Positions 11,151-24,480 of a DNA stretch of 64,000 nt are shown here, in pieces. The DNA is from Cephalopachus bancanus (taxonomy: Eukaryota; Chordata; Mammalia; Primates; Tarsiidae): positions 4,650,001-4,714,000 of the forward strand of contig JAPVLO010000056.1 in assembly GCA_027257055.1 (NCBI GenBank), written 5' to 3'. A model generated the notes under the pieces. It had not been told where the DNA came from. It saw nothing but the letters and a program-made list of their open reading frames with translations, and searched no databases. The position numbers were made by a program, and so were the translations under genes. The stretch's first letter is position 1; every line of letters begins with the position of its first letter.

Positions 11151-11960
11151 GTTGCTCCCCCACCTCATCTGCAACATAAAAGTGCTTGTTCTGAACTATC
11201 TCTAAAATCATTTTTAAGTCTTCCTAAGCAAATGAGGCAAAGAAAATGTTCTTTTTCATCCCCCTTGTGGAAGCATTGCCCAGGAAGATGCAAACACATT
11301 TGCCTTTTCTGGGATGATGTTGGGGTTGTCTCTAGGGGAGTAGATGCCTCAAGAAGCCCTTATTGAGCAATTTGTGTTGGAGAAAAGATTTACCGCAAAA
11401 TATCACAGTTCAGATCAGATTTAATAGACCAATAAATGGCTGCTTAACAAGGACATTTGGTTACTGTTACGTTAAGTTTCCTGAGGGACTTTGTTCTGTT
11501 CTACCAAAAGGCTGCTAAGAGCTATAAAGCACAGGCCTTCCAGATTTGATAAAAAGAAAATTCAGTCCTTTTTGGAAATTGTTCTTCTTAAGTGACAGTA
11601 TGAAAACAAGCCTCAAACGTTTTCTTTTCCAGGCACTTCCTTCATGTATTTTGGAGAAAGTTTGGCCTGACTTACAAGGAAACCCCTTAATTGTCCCTTA
11701 AAAGTAGAATTGCGTCATTGTGGATAAGACGTGGTGTTCAAATAGCTCCCTGGGGGCTGGACTGTTGGAAACTCAGCAGGATTTTAATTGTAAGCAGACA
11801 ATTTGTTTTGGATTGTATGCAGAGCATGAAAATATAACTGCCATAGGATCTAACAACATATAAAGGGATTAAAGTCTAGTATTTCTCCATGGCTTTACTT
11901 CTTGGTTCCAGCCATCTTTGCAAAGTGATGAACTCACTGTCTAAGGTTATTGTGTGTTCC
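11151..11960. other. Unique sequence
   Basis: No recognised element, and no long open frame after 11366. Confidence 0.5.
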
Positions 11961-11976
11961 TTTGAAAATCTGAAAT

Positions 11977-12292
11977 GGCTGGGCTCACTCCTGTAATCTC
12001 AGCAATTTGGGAGGCCAAGGCAGACATATTGCTTAAGGCCTGGAATTCAAGATCAGCCTGGGCAACATAGCAAAATCTCTTCTCCACAAAATAAAAAATA
12101 CATAAAAACAAATAAATAAAACCTGGGCATGGTGGCACATGCCTGTAGTCCCAGCTACTTGGGATGCTGAGGCGGAAGGTCAGCTGAGCACAGGAGGTTA
12201 AGGTTGCCGTGAGCCGTGATTGTCATGATCATGCCACTACACACCAACCTGGGCGACAGAATGTGACTCCCAACTCAAAAACAAAACCAAAA
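11977..12292 (+). mobile_element. Old dimeric Alu
   Basis: GGCTGGGCTCACTCCTGTAA start, middle A-rich linker, right arm from CCTGGGCATGGTGGCACATG, and an A-rich tail. Flanked by GAAAATCTGAAATG (11963) and GGAAATCTGAGATG (12293), an eroded TSD. Well diverged, AluJ-like age. Confidence 0.9.
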
Positions 12293-12599
12293 CAGGAAAT
12301 CTGAGATGTATCACTTACTGGAGCCTACACACCTGGAAGGCAATGCCAGTCTTGTTCACTCCCATATCACTAGTGCCTAACAGAATTATCTAGATCACCT
12401 GCCAATAAATATACTACATTTCATTGACTCTAAGACATACTTCTTTCCATAGTTTAACAGCTCTGAAATGAGAATGCCTCACATAGTTGATTAAGCAGCT
12501 TTTCTTTTCCCAGTGGTACATAAAATCAGTGGTATATTTTACAATTGATGGTATCTTAAATTCTGTGAAATATAGAATGCTGAGGGCCTATAATGAGAC

Positions 12600-12810
12600 A
12601 GATTCTATGTCAAGTCCTTTAAGGCATTATTCACTGTACCTTGGGATAATAGCTCTCTAAGGTAGCTATTATTCTCTCTATTGGACATATAAGGCTCAGA
12701 GTAGTGCAGTCAATTGCCCAGAGTCACAATTTCTGCTTGGAAAAATGAAGTTGGCCTCAAACCCAAGTCTGAGTCCAATGTCCATCATCTTTCTATTAGA
12801 TTGTGCTGTC
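12600..12810 (+). repeat. MIR SINE
   Basis: GGTAGCTATTATTCTCTCTA, then ATATAAGGCTCAGAGTAGTG, CAATTGCCCAGAGTCACAA, and GTCTGAGTCCAATGTCCATC in MIR order. Confidence 0.65.
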
Positions 12811-14045
12811 TTCCAGTGGAAACTTCAGATAAATATATTTTAGAATCAATATGTTAATATTTGGGATGCTTCACTGCAGTTTTAACTTCATCTACGCTGA
12901 TGATCAATTCAAGCAAAATATGCCATCCCTAAGCATTCTCAAAAGTGATCAATGCACATTAGTTAGTTTATATTCTTTGTAACAGAGTGGCAGAAACCCA
13001 TCACAAACCAAATAAAGCAAATCTGTAGTGTCCTGGAAGTATCAATGGATAGCTCACAGTGCCAAGGCTAGGAGAAGGTTGGATATAGTTGGGGCTCAGG
13101 AACAAGTGTTATCTGACAGCAGACAAGTTGACAATGTTGACAGGACACTGTCTTCTCTCTGCCTTTCTCTGTGTATATCTCCAATATTGTCTTTTATTAT
13201 AGGCCTATGATTTTCACAAAGCAAACTCAAGGTCCTTGACAGCTTCAGAGAGTTATGTCTTAGAGCTTCAGCTATAAAAGACAGGTTGATAAAACGTTTT
13301 CTAACCCAAACCTGAAAATCCCAAGGAATGGACTCACTGGCCCAGGGTTCAAGTGTCCAACCTCCTGGACCAAGCAACTGAGGTCTTAGTGAAATTACAC
13401 TGCATTAACACAGCCCATCCCACAGTAACTATGTGAATGGGGCAGGGGAAAAGAGGGACAAGTCTCAGAACGCAATGATGGTAGGCAGAAATCCCTGAAT
13501 GTCTGTTTTACAAAGCTACCAAGAATGTTTGGAGGCCATGTTTATAGATGATCAGAGAAGGAAGACCAAAGTATTTTCAGTTTTGGAGATTGGTGGGAAA
13601 TAGAGTTCAAGATAGACCATGAAGGATGATTAGGATTTGGGCACATGCAGATGTAAAGGAAGGGCTTTCCAGATGTAGAAACAGTATGACAAATAGACCA
13701 ATTAAGAGCAGATTATATAATCACACAAATACATAGCTACAATTTAAAATTAGTGGCAAAGAGAAAAATACCAATATATGTGAAGATATGAGAAAGGAGA
13801 TGACTTTGAGCACTTAGGGACACCTATCTTGAAAAAATGATGTGCTCCAAAGGATAAGTAGGAAATAACAAGCAAAGACCCAGGATGCTAACGGAAACAA
13901 CTCTAAGCAGAGGGAAACACGTGACAAAAATCTGTGGGGTTGGGAGTGGGACAATGGCAAGACTATGGAATGAAAAAGACAGCTGTTTGCGATCTTTCTG
14001 GGTCTCAGTTGAAGCCCACAGGAGCTCTTTATGCTAACCTAATCA
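12811..14045. other. Unique sequence
   Basis: No recognised repeat or exon. Open frames of 60-93 codons around 13028-13377 occur on both strands and have no domain. Confidence 0.5.
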
Positions 14046-14054
14046 GGTCGCTTA

Positions 14055-14345
14055 CCTTTTTTTTTTTTTTTTTGAGTTGGAGTCTCACTCTGTCACCCAG
14101 GCTAGAGTGCAGTGGCCGCTTCCAGCCACCACAGCCTCCACCTGCTGGGTTCCGGTGATCATTCCGCCTCAGCCTTCTGAGTAGCCGGAATTACAGACAA
14201 GCGCTACCACGCCCGGCTGATTTTTTTATTTATTGTAGAGATGAGGTCTCACTGCCCAGGTGGGTCTCGAACCCGCGGGCTCAGGCAATCCACTCACCTC
14301 ACTCCCAAAGGCGCGGGATTACAGGCTAAGCCACCGAGCCCGGAT
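14055..14345 (-). mobile_element. Young non-human-type Alu, antisense
   Basis: Poly-T start, then GAGTTGGAGTCTCACTCTGT. The 14230-14300 part shows the lineage signature TTTATTTATTGTAGAGATGA and TCTCGAACCCGCGGGCTCAG. TSD GGTCGCTTA at 14046-14054 and 14346-14354. Confidence 0.95.
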
Positions 14346-14539
14346 GGTCGCTTAACTTTTTAAAGTTCTTCTCTTACTTCCTACCATCTATAGCAGCAAT
14401 TCCCAACTACACCAAGGCACACTGCCATGCCACAAATGAATTACAGGTTGCTTGATATACTGGTCTTCTCCCTCGGGACAGGTATCCTCCTCCATTTACT
14501 CCAGTGTACCCTACAAAAATAAAAATACAATAATTTTCT

Positions 14540-15195
14540 ATATGGACCATGATGGCTAATTTTATAAGTGAACTTGACTGGGCTAAAGTATGCCCAGATA
14601 GTAAACCATGATTTCTAGTTGTGTCAATGAGCATGCTTCCAGAAGAGATTAGCAGTTGAACAGTAGACTCAGTAAAAAAAGGTATGTCCTCACCAATGTG
14701 GGTGGGAATCATCTAATCTTTTGAAAGCCCAGATAGAACAAAAAGGTGGAGCAAGAACAAATTGTCTTTCTCGTTTCAAGTTAGGACATCTATTTTCTCC
14801 TATCCATGGACTCTGGAGCTCCTGGGTCTAACACCTTTGGACTCTGGAACTTACACCGGAAGGGGCACACGCCATCCCCAACTCTCTCCGCACAGCTTGG
14901 TTCTCAAGCCTTCAGCCTTGAACTGGGAGTTACACCATTGGTCCCTCTGGTACTCAGGCCTTTGGACTTGGGCTGAATTGCTGAATTATACTACCAGCTT
15001 TCCTCAGTCTCCAGCTTGCAGATGGCATATCTTAATATCTTAGGACTTCTCAGCTTCCATAATTGCATGAGCTAATTCATATATATATATTCATATATAT
15101 ACATACCAGTAAGAGATTGTTGCAAAAAGCCAAAGGCACCATCCAGTTCTGCTTCCTGTGGGTTCTTCTTCTCTGGAAAACCTGACTAATACATG
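14540..15195 (+). repeat. Old LTR of ERVL/MaLR-like type
   Basis: TGGCTAATTTTATAAGTGAA, CTTGACTGGGCTAAAGTATG, CCCAGATAGAACAAAAAGG, TTAGGACTTCTCAGCTTCCA, TAATTGCATGAGCTAATTC, an AT run, then CTCTGGAAAACCTGACTAAT, ACATG. This matches a familiar mammalian LTR ending 'ggagaaccctgactaatac'. I did not assign the subfamily. Confidence 0.65.
15066..15104. repeat. (AT)n patch in LTR
   Basis: Imperfect TA/CATA repeats within the LTR near its R/U5 part. Confidence 0.8.
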
Positions 15196-15399
15196 TACCA
15201 CAAAGCGACAAAAGCTGACAAGCACTGAAAAAAATAAAATTCAAATATCTAGCTTACAACTGAGGTCTCCTCTTTAATTTCACTGCCAGGCATATCTACC
15301 ACACTCTTCCAGTTCACCCTCCTGCCATGAGAGAAGTAGATGAAACTTAACGATGATGTGGTACAATGTAATTAACATTTACCCACCTTCCCTATTTAC

Positions 15400-15610
15400 T
15401 TTTCAGACTGACAATTTTAGGTGCCTTCATGAACTGATTCCTGGTGATCCAGGCATTTCTGTGCAACCTCCTTTTTTCTGCTCATGTGAGCCATAACAGA
15501 GTTCTTCAATATTTCCCCCACAGTGCCCCTGTCAAACAAAACTATTTCACACCTCCGTGCATTTGCCTTCCTCCCCTCTTCTTGGAATGTCCTGATGCAA
15601 ATCCCTCGGA
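15400..15610 (+). repeat. L2 fragment (probable)
   Basis: CACCTCCGTGCATTTGCCTT and TCTTGGAATGTCCTGATGCA resemble the L2 3' 'gtgcatttgcacatgctgttccctctgcctggaatg' block. Diverged. Confidence 0.45.
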
Positions 15611-17460
<1,850 letters not shown>

Positions 17461-18270
17461 GTTGAAAATCCACAGGAAAGTCCAGGTCTCTATGTTTTCC
17501 TGCACAGGGCCTTCTGGGTTTCCACGTAAATATGCCTACTTCCACTCAGGTGATCCCCTCTGCTTGTCAAGGGAGGCAGCCTGCCCACACCACAAAAGAC
17601 TGTTCCAGAATTCCCTCCAGCAATGGGTACCCACTGCCTTATATCTGCAGAGCTACAGAGGGCCATCCAGTGAAGGACTCTTTTCAAATCAAAGAACAGA
17701 TTACTGCACTAGTTTCCCAGGTCTGTCCTAGACAGAGTCAATTTTTAGATAACTTATTTTTAAAGGTTTATTTTGTGTCCACCTAATGAGGCACCCCATT
17801 CTTTGTCTGGCTTTCTCAGTCTGGCTTGCTGGCTATTTCTCTTTCTCTAACGCTCTCAATGTGAGTTCATAACCCTCTGCTTTTTCTTTTTCTTTTTCTG
17901 GGCATCTGAATCCCTAGTTCCTAGTGTCAACTATGTTGATGATCTACAAATCTCATTCCTTTCCCTGATCTCTGTTGGGTACCGGCTACCTACAGTCTGG
18001 CACACAGATGTACCCAATACCTTTTTATTGTATAACTTTCTTATCTCTAAACGCCAAAGAATGTCTTCATGCATATTTCTCCTTTCAACAGAAATCAAAC
18101 CTCCTTGAAACTGAACCTTTCTTCCCATAGAGACTGACCTTCCCCAAGTACTGTACTCAGTGGTGCCACCAATTGCAACCACAATCACTACATAGGCTGT
18201 GACTTGGAACTTGTTGCAGTCACTCTGCAGATGCAGGATGGGCCCCCATCTCGAATGTGGTTTGCACAAG
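17461..18270. other. Unique sequence
   Basis: Overlapping short frames on both strands (17462-17786, 17931-18296) without domains. A TTTTTC-rich patch lies near 17880. Confidence 0.45.
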
Positions 18271-18277
18271 AATGATG

Positions 18278-18299
18278 ACAACACACACACACACACACG
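18278..18299. repeat. (CA)n microsatellite
   Basis: About ten CA units. Confidence 0.95.
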
Positions 18300-18679
18300 A
18301 AGAAGGAATGAAAGGTTTATTACTCACATCATGAGACTTTCTGGGGAGAGCAAGGTGACTTCCAGGTAGGTCTGAATGTGACTTTAGAGAGGAAGGAAAG
18401 GAAACCTGGTTGGGGTTCTTACGGTGGTTGGGCTGTGGCTGGGGTAATAGTTCTCATGCATGGTTTGAGTTTCCCACTGTGCCAAAAGAGGGACTACTGG
18501 TCTTTCTTATCAGCTTGCCCAGAAGAGTGAGGGTGAGGCCTTGAAGCTGTCAGCACTGTTAAAGTTTATGGGAAGCCATTGTTTTGGAACTGAGCTCCTG
18601 CACAAAGCTCCAACTGCCAGACCGAATTAGAATAGTCTTGCTCAGGCTAGATGCCACATAATCAAATTGAACTCTGAAA
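18300..18679. other. Unique or unassigned old repeat
   Basis: Text such as GAAAGGTTTATTACTCACAT and GGGGAGAGCAAGGTGACTTC feels LTR-like and may belong to the LTR that follows, but I cannot support an assignment. Confidence 0.3.
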
Positions 18680-18972
18680 TGGGACAGTTGAGAAAAAGAA
18701 AAAAAGGAAAAAACCCAGGAGAATCATAGCAACCAATTAGAAAGAGATGTTTACCTGAGCATCTGGAAGGAAATCTCCTCTGATTTAACCCATAAGGAAA
18801 GTAACTTGGAAATGACCAGTCCTGTTTTCATTGTCAATTACTGCTTTCTTCAGCCTTTTTCTGCCTATAAAACTAACCACCTCTGCTTAGCTCATTGGAA
18901 TTCTAGACCCAAAAATCAAAAATAAAAGCCAGTTAGGTCTTTAAACTAAATTTGTCATTTTGTCTTTTGACA
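18680..18972 (+). repeat. Solo LTR of an endogenous retrovirus-like element
   Basis: Shows an LTR layout: CTATAAAAC TATA box at about 18866, AATAAA at 18921-18926, then a T-rich U5 ending TTTTGACA at 18972. No flanking gag/pol sequence is seen. The left boundary is estimated. Confidence 0.5.
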
Positions 18973-19169
18973 ACAAACTACTAAAAAAATGGAGTCAGAA
19001 TTTTTATTATAAAGCTAATTGGGCAGACCACAACCAATCAGCTACCAAATCTTTTCAATTTTTCATTTGAAGTGTCTTTAATGTGTGCCTCCTCCTTCTC
19101 CTTCTCATGATTCTGAATAAATGAAGACTCTCGCCACTTTTAAACTTCAAGTATCACAAAAACTCCTTT

Positions 19170-19352
19170 CTGTCTTTTCTATCTCTGTTTCTCCTCCCTT
19201 CTCTTGCCTTCCCTCCTCCCAGCTTTTTGCTAAAAATGTAGCTCAAATGTAGTTTTGCTTCTCACTGTGAGGTTTAAAGTGGCTTCCTATGCGAAGTTTC
19301 TAAAACATAGTCCAAAAATTCCTCGACAGCCTTCCCAAAAAGAGGAAGTCCT
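19170..19352. repeat. Direct repeat A (with 20681-20868)
   Basis: Shares with repeat B the order TATCTCTGTTTCTCC, TCTCTTGCCTTCC, ATGTAGCTCAAATGTA, GAGGTTTAAAGTGG, AAACATAGTCCAAAAATTC and ACAGCCTTCCC. About 85% identical by eye, 1.5 kb apart. Confidence 0.8.
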
Positions 19353-19800
19353 CTCCCTCTGACTCTGTCTTAACCAATGAAATGCAGCAGAAGTGATGCA
19401 TGTGACTTCCCAGAATAAGTCAGTAAATGCTATGCCATGCTACCTGAATTTCTTGGGACACTTGTCCTGGGACCAAGCCATCATCCAAAAAGTCTGACTC
19501 CCTGAGGTCACCATGTTAGAGAAGCTATGCATAGGGTCTTGTGTTGATTAGCCCAGCCAGCAGCCAGCATCAACTACAGTCACGTGAATGAGCCATCTTG
19601 GGCATCTAGCCCAGTCAAGCCTTTAGACAATTATAGCCTCAGCAGATATCTGACTTCTATTGTGTGAGAAACCCCAAGCATAAACTTCATAGTAAGTTTT
19701 TTCAATACATATATCTGATCCACGACATTGTAAGTCAAATGGCTACTATTTTACATCACTAATTTTAGGGCAATTTGGTATGCAGCATAATAACTGAAAC
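19300..19800 (+). repeat. Old LTR-like repeat
   Basis: CAGCCAGCATCAACTACAGT, CACGTGAATGAGCCATCTTG, then the 3' end ATCACTAATTTTAGGGCAAT, TTGGTATGCAGCATAATAAC, TGAAAC. This resembles a mammalian LTR ending 'aagttttggggtaatttgttatgcagcaatagataactg'. Direct repeat A overlaps its 5' part. Confidence 0.5.
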
Positions 19801-20680
19801 CCTCATTTAGGCATCAAAAATCAGGACTGTCAACATATAATTTTTAAAAATTGTAAACAAATATAAAGTGAACATGTGTGAGAGTACTCTAACTCATTAA
19901 TGAGGGAACCAGCAGATTAGTAAAGGTCATTTGAAAAAAAAAGTGAGTCATCAGTGTTTCTATGCAATGAAGAAAAAATGTTGGAACAAAACTGCTAGGT
20001 TAAACACAAAATAATGTCCAACAGGACATTAAAATCTTAATCTTTGGGATTAGTTTTCTTCCAAACAAAAATAATTTGCATCCATGCTGGAAAAAAGTGT
20101 AAGTTATTATGTTTCTTCACAGAGTCTAGGCTTTAAACAACAGTAAGTAGTGAGTCAGACAGAGAATTAAATAATCCTCTGGTAGACATATTAGACAATC
20201 CACTTCTGGGTGGTATTGAAAAAAACACACTTTTATCAATCTGTCTATATTTTTGCTAACTTTTTCCAGAAGGATCTACACTGGATCTCACCTTTTTAAG
20301 GTTGGAAACAACCCAGGTACAAATAGGGCATAGTGGCACTTGAATCTCTGTAATAGACAAGAGGAAAGAGACTTTGAGGGAGGAGGCTATCCTAGCACCC
20401 TCAAACCACATCATGCTATCACCTGCCTCCTTGTACTGTGGCTGTCATTTAGCAAGATTTGGGGTGTTCGAATATTTGAGGGGCTAGAGAGCCTACTGGG
20501 TATTTTTCCCTGGGAAATAATGGGACTCAGCCGGGAAGAAGATTGTGTTTGGGAAATGTTCTGAATGTTGGATTTTCAGACTCCATCAGAGAGTGATATA
20601 TTTAATCCGAGCAGGAATTACTTGCGTGGAAAAGCAGAACATGCCTGGGACTAGGAGTTCTTTTTCCAAGCTACCATTTT
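19801..20680. other. Unique AT-rich sequence
   Basis: No recognised repeat. A 74-codon frame at 20340-20564 has no domain or splice context. Confidence 0.5.
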
Positions 20681-20868
20681 GTGTCTTCCCTATCTCTGTT
20701 TCTCCACTTTTCTCTTGCCTTCCTCCCACCTTTTTTTTTTTGCTAACAATGTAGCTCAAATGTAAGTTTTGCTTCTCATTATGAGGTTTAAAGTGGTTTC
20801 CCGTGTGAAGTTCTAAAACATAGTCCAAAAATTCTTTGACAGCCTTCCCCCCAAAAAAGGTGGAGTCT
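20681..20868. repeat. Direct repeat B (with 19170-19352)
   Basis: See repeat A. Differences include a longer T run at about 20731 and a run of C and A near 20847. The copy stops at about the point where copy A continues into the LTR-like sequence. Confidence 0.8.
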
Positions 20869-21259
20869 ATGTTCACTTCATCTCCCTGATGCCTGATTTT
20901 CTCATCTGCAAAATGGGGCTAATAATACTTTCCTTACTCAGAAAGAACTTTGGAAATGGTACCATTCTCATCACAAGTACAAGAGTACTATTATTACCTA
21001 TGTAAAGATACAAATGGTAGAATAGGGGGAAATCCATTCAAGCTGCTTTCTGTATCAATGCAGCCCCACCCAATTGGCTAGACCAAAATTTTTTAGTGCA
21101 ACTGACTACTACCCATGGAATCGCCTGAGTGAACTTGTTTTGTCATCTACCAACGGGGCAGCTCAGGAAATCCCCTCTTCACTCCAGCAGTGACTCATAA
21201 AAAGGACTCAGAAAAAAAGTAAAAGTGAGCTGGGGATGTCTCCTGAGGCCTTAACATAC
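20869..21259. other. Unique sequence with MIR-like trace
   Basis: CATCTGCAAAATGGGGCTAA at about 20905 is the antisense MIR 'cctcatctgtaaaatggg' motif, so a short MIR may be present. Otherwise nothing recognised. Confidence 0.4.
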
Positions 21260-21440
21260 TAGGTTGAAAACTTAGCCTCCAAGAAGAGAGGAAGTGCTAA
21301 TGGAGGGTTTGGATTCACATAGAAGTGGCTTGAAACCCTGGCATGGCCATTGTGTGACCATGTGATCAGTGCCTTATCCTCTCTGAGTTTCAGTGTCTTT
21401 ATCCAAAAAAGGACGATAATAATGCCAGTTTCAATTAGTT
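21260..21440 (-). repeat. MIR SINE, antisense
   Basis: CTTATCCTCTCTGAGTTTCA, GTGTCTTTATCCAAAAAAGG and GATAATAATGCCAG follow the antisense MIR core. Confidence 0.6.
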
Positions 21441-21656
21441 GTTGGAAAATTTGAAATTGGTGATGGAAAAAAACCAGAGATTTCTTCATACAGTAGGTAG
21501 TTAGAAAAAAAACTAAATCCCCATTGATAGCAGAATGAAAAAACACATGGTGGGATATTCACATAGTAGTATATAAACAGCAGAGAAATAAATAAATGAC
21601 AGCTATATGTGCCTGAGTGACTCAGTCTTTGCAATGCAATAATAAACATGTCTGTA

Positions 21657-21682
21657 TACACACACACACATACACACACATA
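21657..21682. repeat. (CA)n microsatellite
   Basis: Imperfect CA run with a CATA interruption. Confidence 0.9.
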
Positions 21683-21938
21683 AATTTAGTATAGATATAT
21701 TGCATGTGTTATATTATATCTGTATAAATGGTATTTTAAAAGAAGGAGATGAACATCAGAAGAGTTGGGAAAGCTAGAATAGTGGTAAATTTGAATGGAG
21801 AAACAGAAGAAAAGAAGAGGAACACATAGGAAGTTAGGTATAAGTGCCAATGTCCTAGTTTTAATGCTTGGTGGTAGGTTCATCAAATACAATATTTATT
21901 TTATTATTAATAGAATAAAAGATGGACATGAGCGTGTA
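21683..21938. other. Unique AT-rich sequence
   Basis: Nothing recognised between the CA run and mariner copy 2. Confidence 0.5.
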
Positions 21939-22540
21939 TAGGGGGACCCAAAACCCCAGAATTTACTTTATTAAAAAGTTGCGTATTTATTCTTACACGT
22001 TTAAACCTTTGTCACCTTCAAAGTACTCTCCATTGGATATAATACACATATTGAGATGCTTTTTCCACTACTCAAAACAGTTTTTGAACTCGCCAATTTT
22101 GATGCCTTTTGGTGCTTCTGCCGTTTTTTTGTTTTACCTCTTCCACATCAGCAAAATATTTCCCTCTGAGGACTTTTTTGATCCAGGGAAACAAACAAAC
22201 AAACAAACAAACAAACAAAAAGCCACTCTGGGCAAGAGGTCAGGTGAATAGGGAAGGCGGGGCATGGGGGTGATGCTGATTTTTGGTCAAAAACAGCTGA
22301 ACACTCAGTGCGGTGTGGGCAGGTGCGCTCATAAATTACCTGTTATGAAATGGGCAAATTCGTTGAAAGAATCTCAAAAAAAAAAAAAAAAAATTCACTG
22401 AAACTGAACGCAGCCTCTCACAACAATGTGAGTGGTACACAGATGCCAGTAGGTCCCTAGAATGCTTACCTAGCTGGGGAAGCCTGTACTACAAGAAATC
22501 TGCCCTCCAAAACATAATTCCAGGTTTTGGGGGGCCTCAC
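21939..22540 (-). mobile_element. Mariner deletion derivative, copy 2
   Basis: Left terminal repeat AGGGGGACCCAAAACCCCAG after TA at 21937-21938, and right terminal repeat ATTCCAGGTTTTGGGGGGCC. Read on the minus strand it has the same 3' transposase remnant as copy 1 (third-Asp block, KRSSEGN-like linker, VKQK motif) and the same 5' leader (TCTCACAACAATG... GTACACAGATGCC antisense). It has gained a (CAAA)n run at 22192-22219 inside the transposase remnant. Confidence 0.9.
22192..22219. repeat. (CAAA)n microsatellite inside mariner copy 2
   Basis: Seven AAAC/CAAA units at the place where other copies have AAACAAACAAAAAA (copy 3) or an ACAACAACAAC run (copy 4). Confidence 0.95.
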
Positions 22541-23039
22541 TTTGTTAATGAACTGAAAGTTACAAATAATTCAATTTTGTGCAATAACAACACAGAACAG
22601 TCACTCTACAAATACTATTATTTTCTTCCTGGAGTTCTTTTTCTCCTAGAATTTCTTTTTTCTTTTTAAGGCAAAACATTTTTGTTAATGTAGTTAATTT
22701 TCTCCACATTGTATGCACAGTTCACAGTTGTTTGTCCCACAAGTCTTTGATTAAAACTAAAACAGTCTTTGGCATGCTTAATAGTCTCCATTTATGGATA
22801 CTGCATTATTTAGAATATTTTTGCATCTCATCGCTACAATCAGTGTTTGTAACTTCTGTTTCCCGCTTGCTTTTATCATGGGATGGGGGAAATTCAGTAC
22901 GTTATTTAAATAATTGCAAAGAAAATGATATCGTATGGACAAGATAAAGTCAGGAGCAGAGTCTACACATAGGCCCATCACAGTTTCACCTCAGACTCAG
23001 ATTTGTCCCTGAACACAATTTCATTCTAGTCTGGTCAAA
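22541..23039. other. Unique sequence
   Basis: No recognised repeat or exon. Confidence 0.5.
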
Positions 23040-23370
23040 TGGAATGTCTTGATCTTCCCCAAACACATCACAACTATTTACACTTGTTTGCCGTCTCCCT
23101 TCTGGAATGCCTTTATGTTCTTCCTCTCTTGGAAAATTCCTATTCTTTAAATGTCACTTCCTCTGTGAAGTCCTCCAGAACACCCCCAGAGAGTTTGTTG
23201 CTCCCTTCTCTGCACTCCTGTATAACTTGAGAAATACTACTAACATAGTCCTTCACACAATTATTGTCATTATTTCTTCCCGCTTGGTCCCCCTAACTCT
23301 TGTGAAGTATTATACCTACTTCACCTCAAAAGCATCTAGCACAGACTGTAAATAAAAAAACTTGCATGAT
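23040..23370 (+). repeat. L2 3' region
   Basis: TGGAATGCCTTTATGTTCTT, AAATGTCACTTCCTCTGTGA, AGTCCTCCAGAACACCCCCA, GAGTTTGTTGCTCCCTTCTC and a terminal CTAGCACAGACTGTAAATA are in L2 plus-strand order. Relatively well preserved. Confidence 0.75.
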
Positions 23371-23929
23371 TGAGTGAGAGATAGTTATGGTAAATATTTC
23401 ATTCCTCCTCTTCCTGCTGGCAATTCTTCAATTATGGTGTAGAGATCAAATATCCAGTCAGAGAGACTTCTTAGAGCTTTATATGGAATCTTGAAGGATA
23501 AAAAATATAGAAAAGAAGGAAACCTTTTTTTCTGACTCCATCAGTCTCTACTTATTATTTTTCTTAATCTCTACCCCGAAGACTCATCTTCAACCTAGTG
23601 ACAGACTCCCTTGAGTCCCAATAAGGGAACAGATTACTCTCTTGTGAGAGAACTTCACAGGAAACATGTAAACCAACACTAGCAGACACAGCTTTGGCCG
23701 GCCTGAGAAGCATTTCCAGAGAAGGAAAGATGTAAGATATATTTATGTTACTCCTATTTGGTTAAATATGTTGCCTCTTCTGAAATATGGATGGATGGAA
23801 AGGAAGGAAAGTCAGTGTAATTTAGATTGTAAGTGAGGTCTGTTAGACATGGAATGCTATTTGAAGTCCCTGTTGAATATTTTATCCCGCCATTTTGGAT
23901 GAAGCACACTCATGTACAAGTGCTGTGGA
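23371..23929. other. Unique sequence
   Basis: No recognised repeat or exon. Confidence 0.5.
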
Positions 23930-24190
23930 CTATCAAGAAAAGATGGTATGGTGTAGTGACTAAAGAACAGGATTTGCAATTAGACCTGGGCTCAAACTAT
24001 GTGTCAGATCCCTCGCCAAATATCCTCAGACAAGTAACCTAACATTTTGACCATTTAGTTCGTCACCGATTAAAAAGGAAATAGCATTTACTTCATAGGA
24101 TTGTTGCAAGATTAAATTGAGATATAAAAATAAGGAGTATGTCAGAAGTGTTCAGTAAATAGTAGCAATGATTATTATTTAAACTTTCTT
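23930..24190 (-). repeat. MIR SINE, antisense
   Basis: GATGGTATGGTGTAGTGACT, AAAGAACAGGATTTGCAATT, AGACCTGGGCTCAAACTATG, AAGTAACCTAACATTTTGA, TTCATAGGATTGTTGCAAGA, TTCAGTAAATAGTAGCAATG. Nearly full-length MIR. Confidence 0.75.
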
Positions 24191-24411
24191 AGTTTCTGTT
24201 TCCTGGAGAAAAAAGGTGAGAGGCAGGCAGTGTTACTTATTTCACAGAATTAGAGGAGGAAGTATTAGTAAAAATATTTAGTGTAGTGTTTAGCACGTAG
24301 CTCATAGCACATAACATTCAATGGATATCTGAATCAAAAAGAGACCTTTAAAGTGAGGAAATTGATGTAGAACTTCTTAATTTTTTAGGAGTGCAATGCT
24401 AGCTATGGACC

Positions 24412-24414
24412 ACT

Positions 24415-24478
<64 letters not shown>
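24412..24478. repeat. Compound microsatellite (CT)n(CA)n
   Basis: About 10 CT units passing directly into about 22 CA units. Likely polymorphic. Confidence 0.97.
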
Positions 24479-24480
<2 letters not shown>

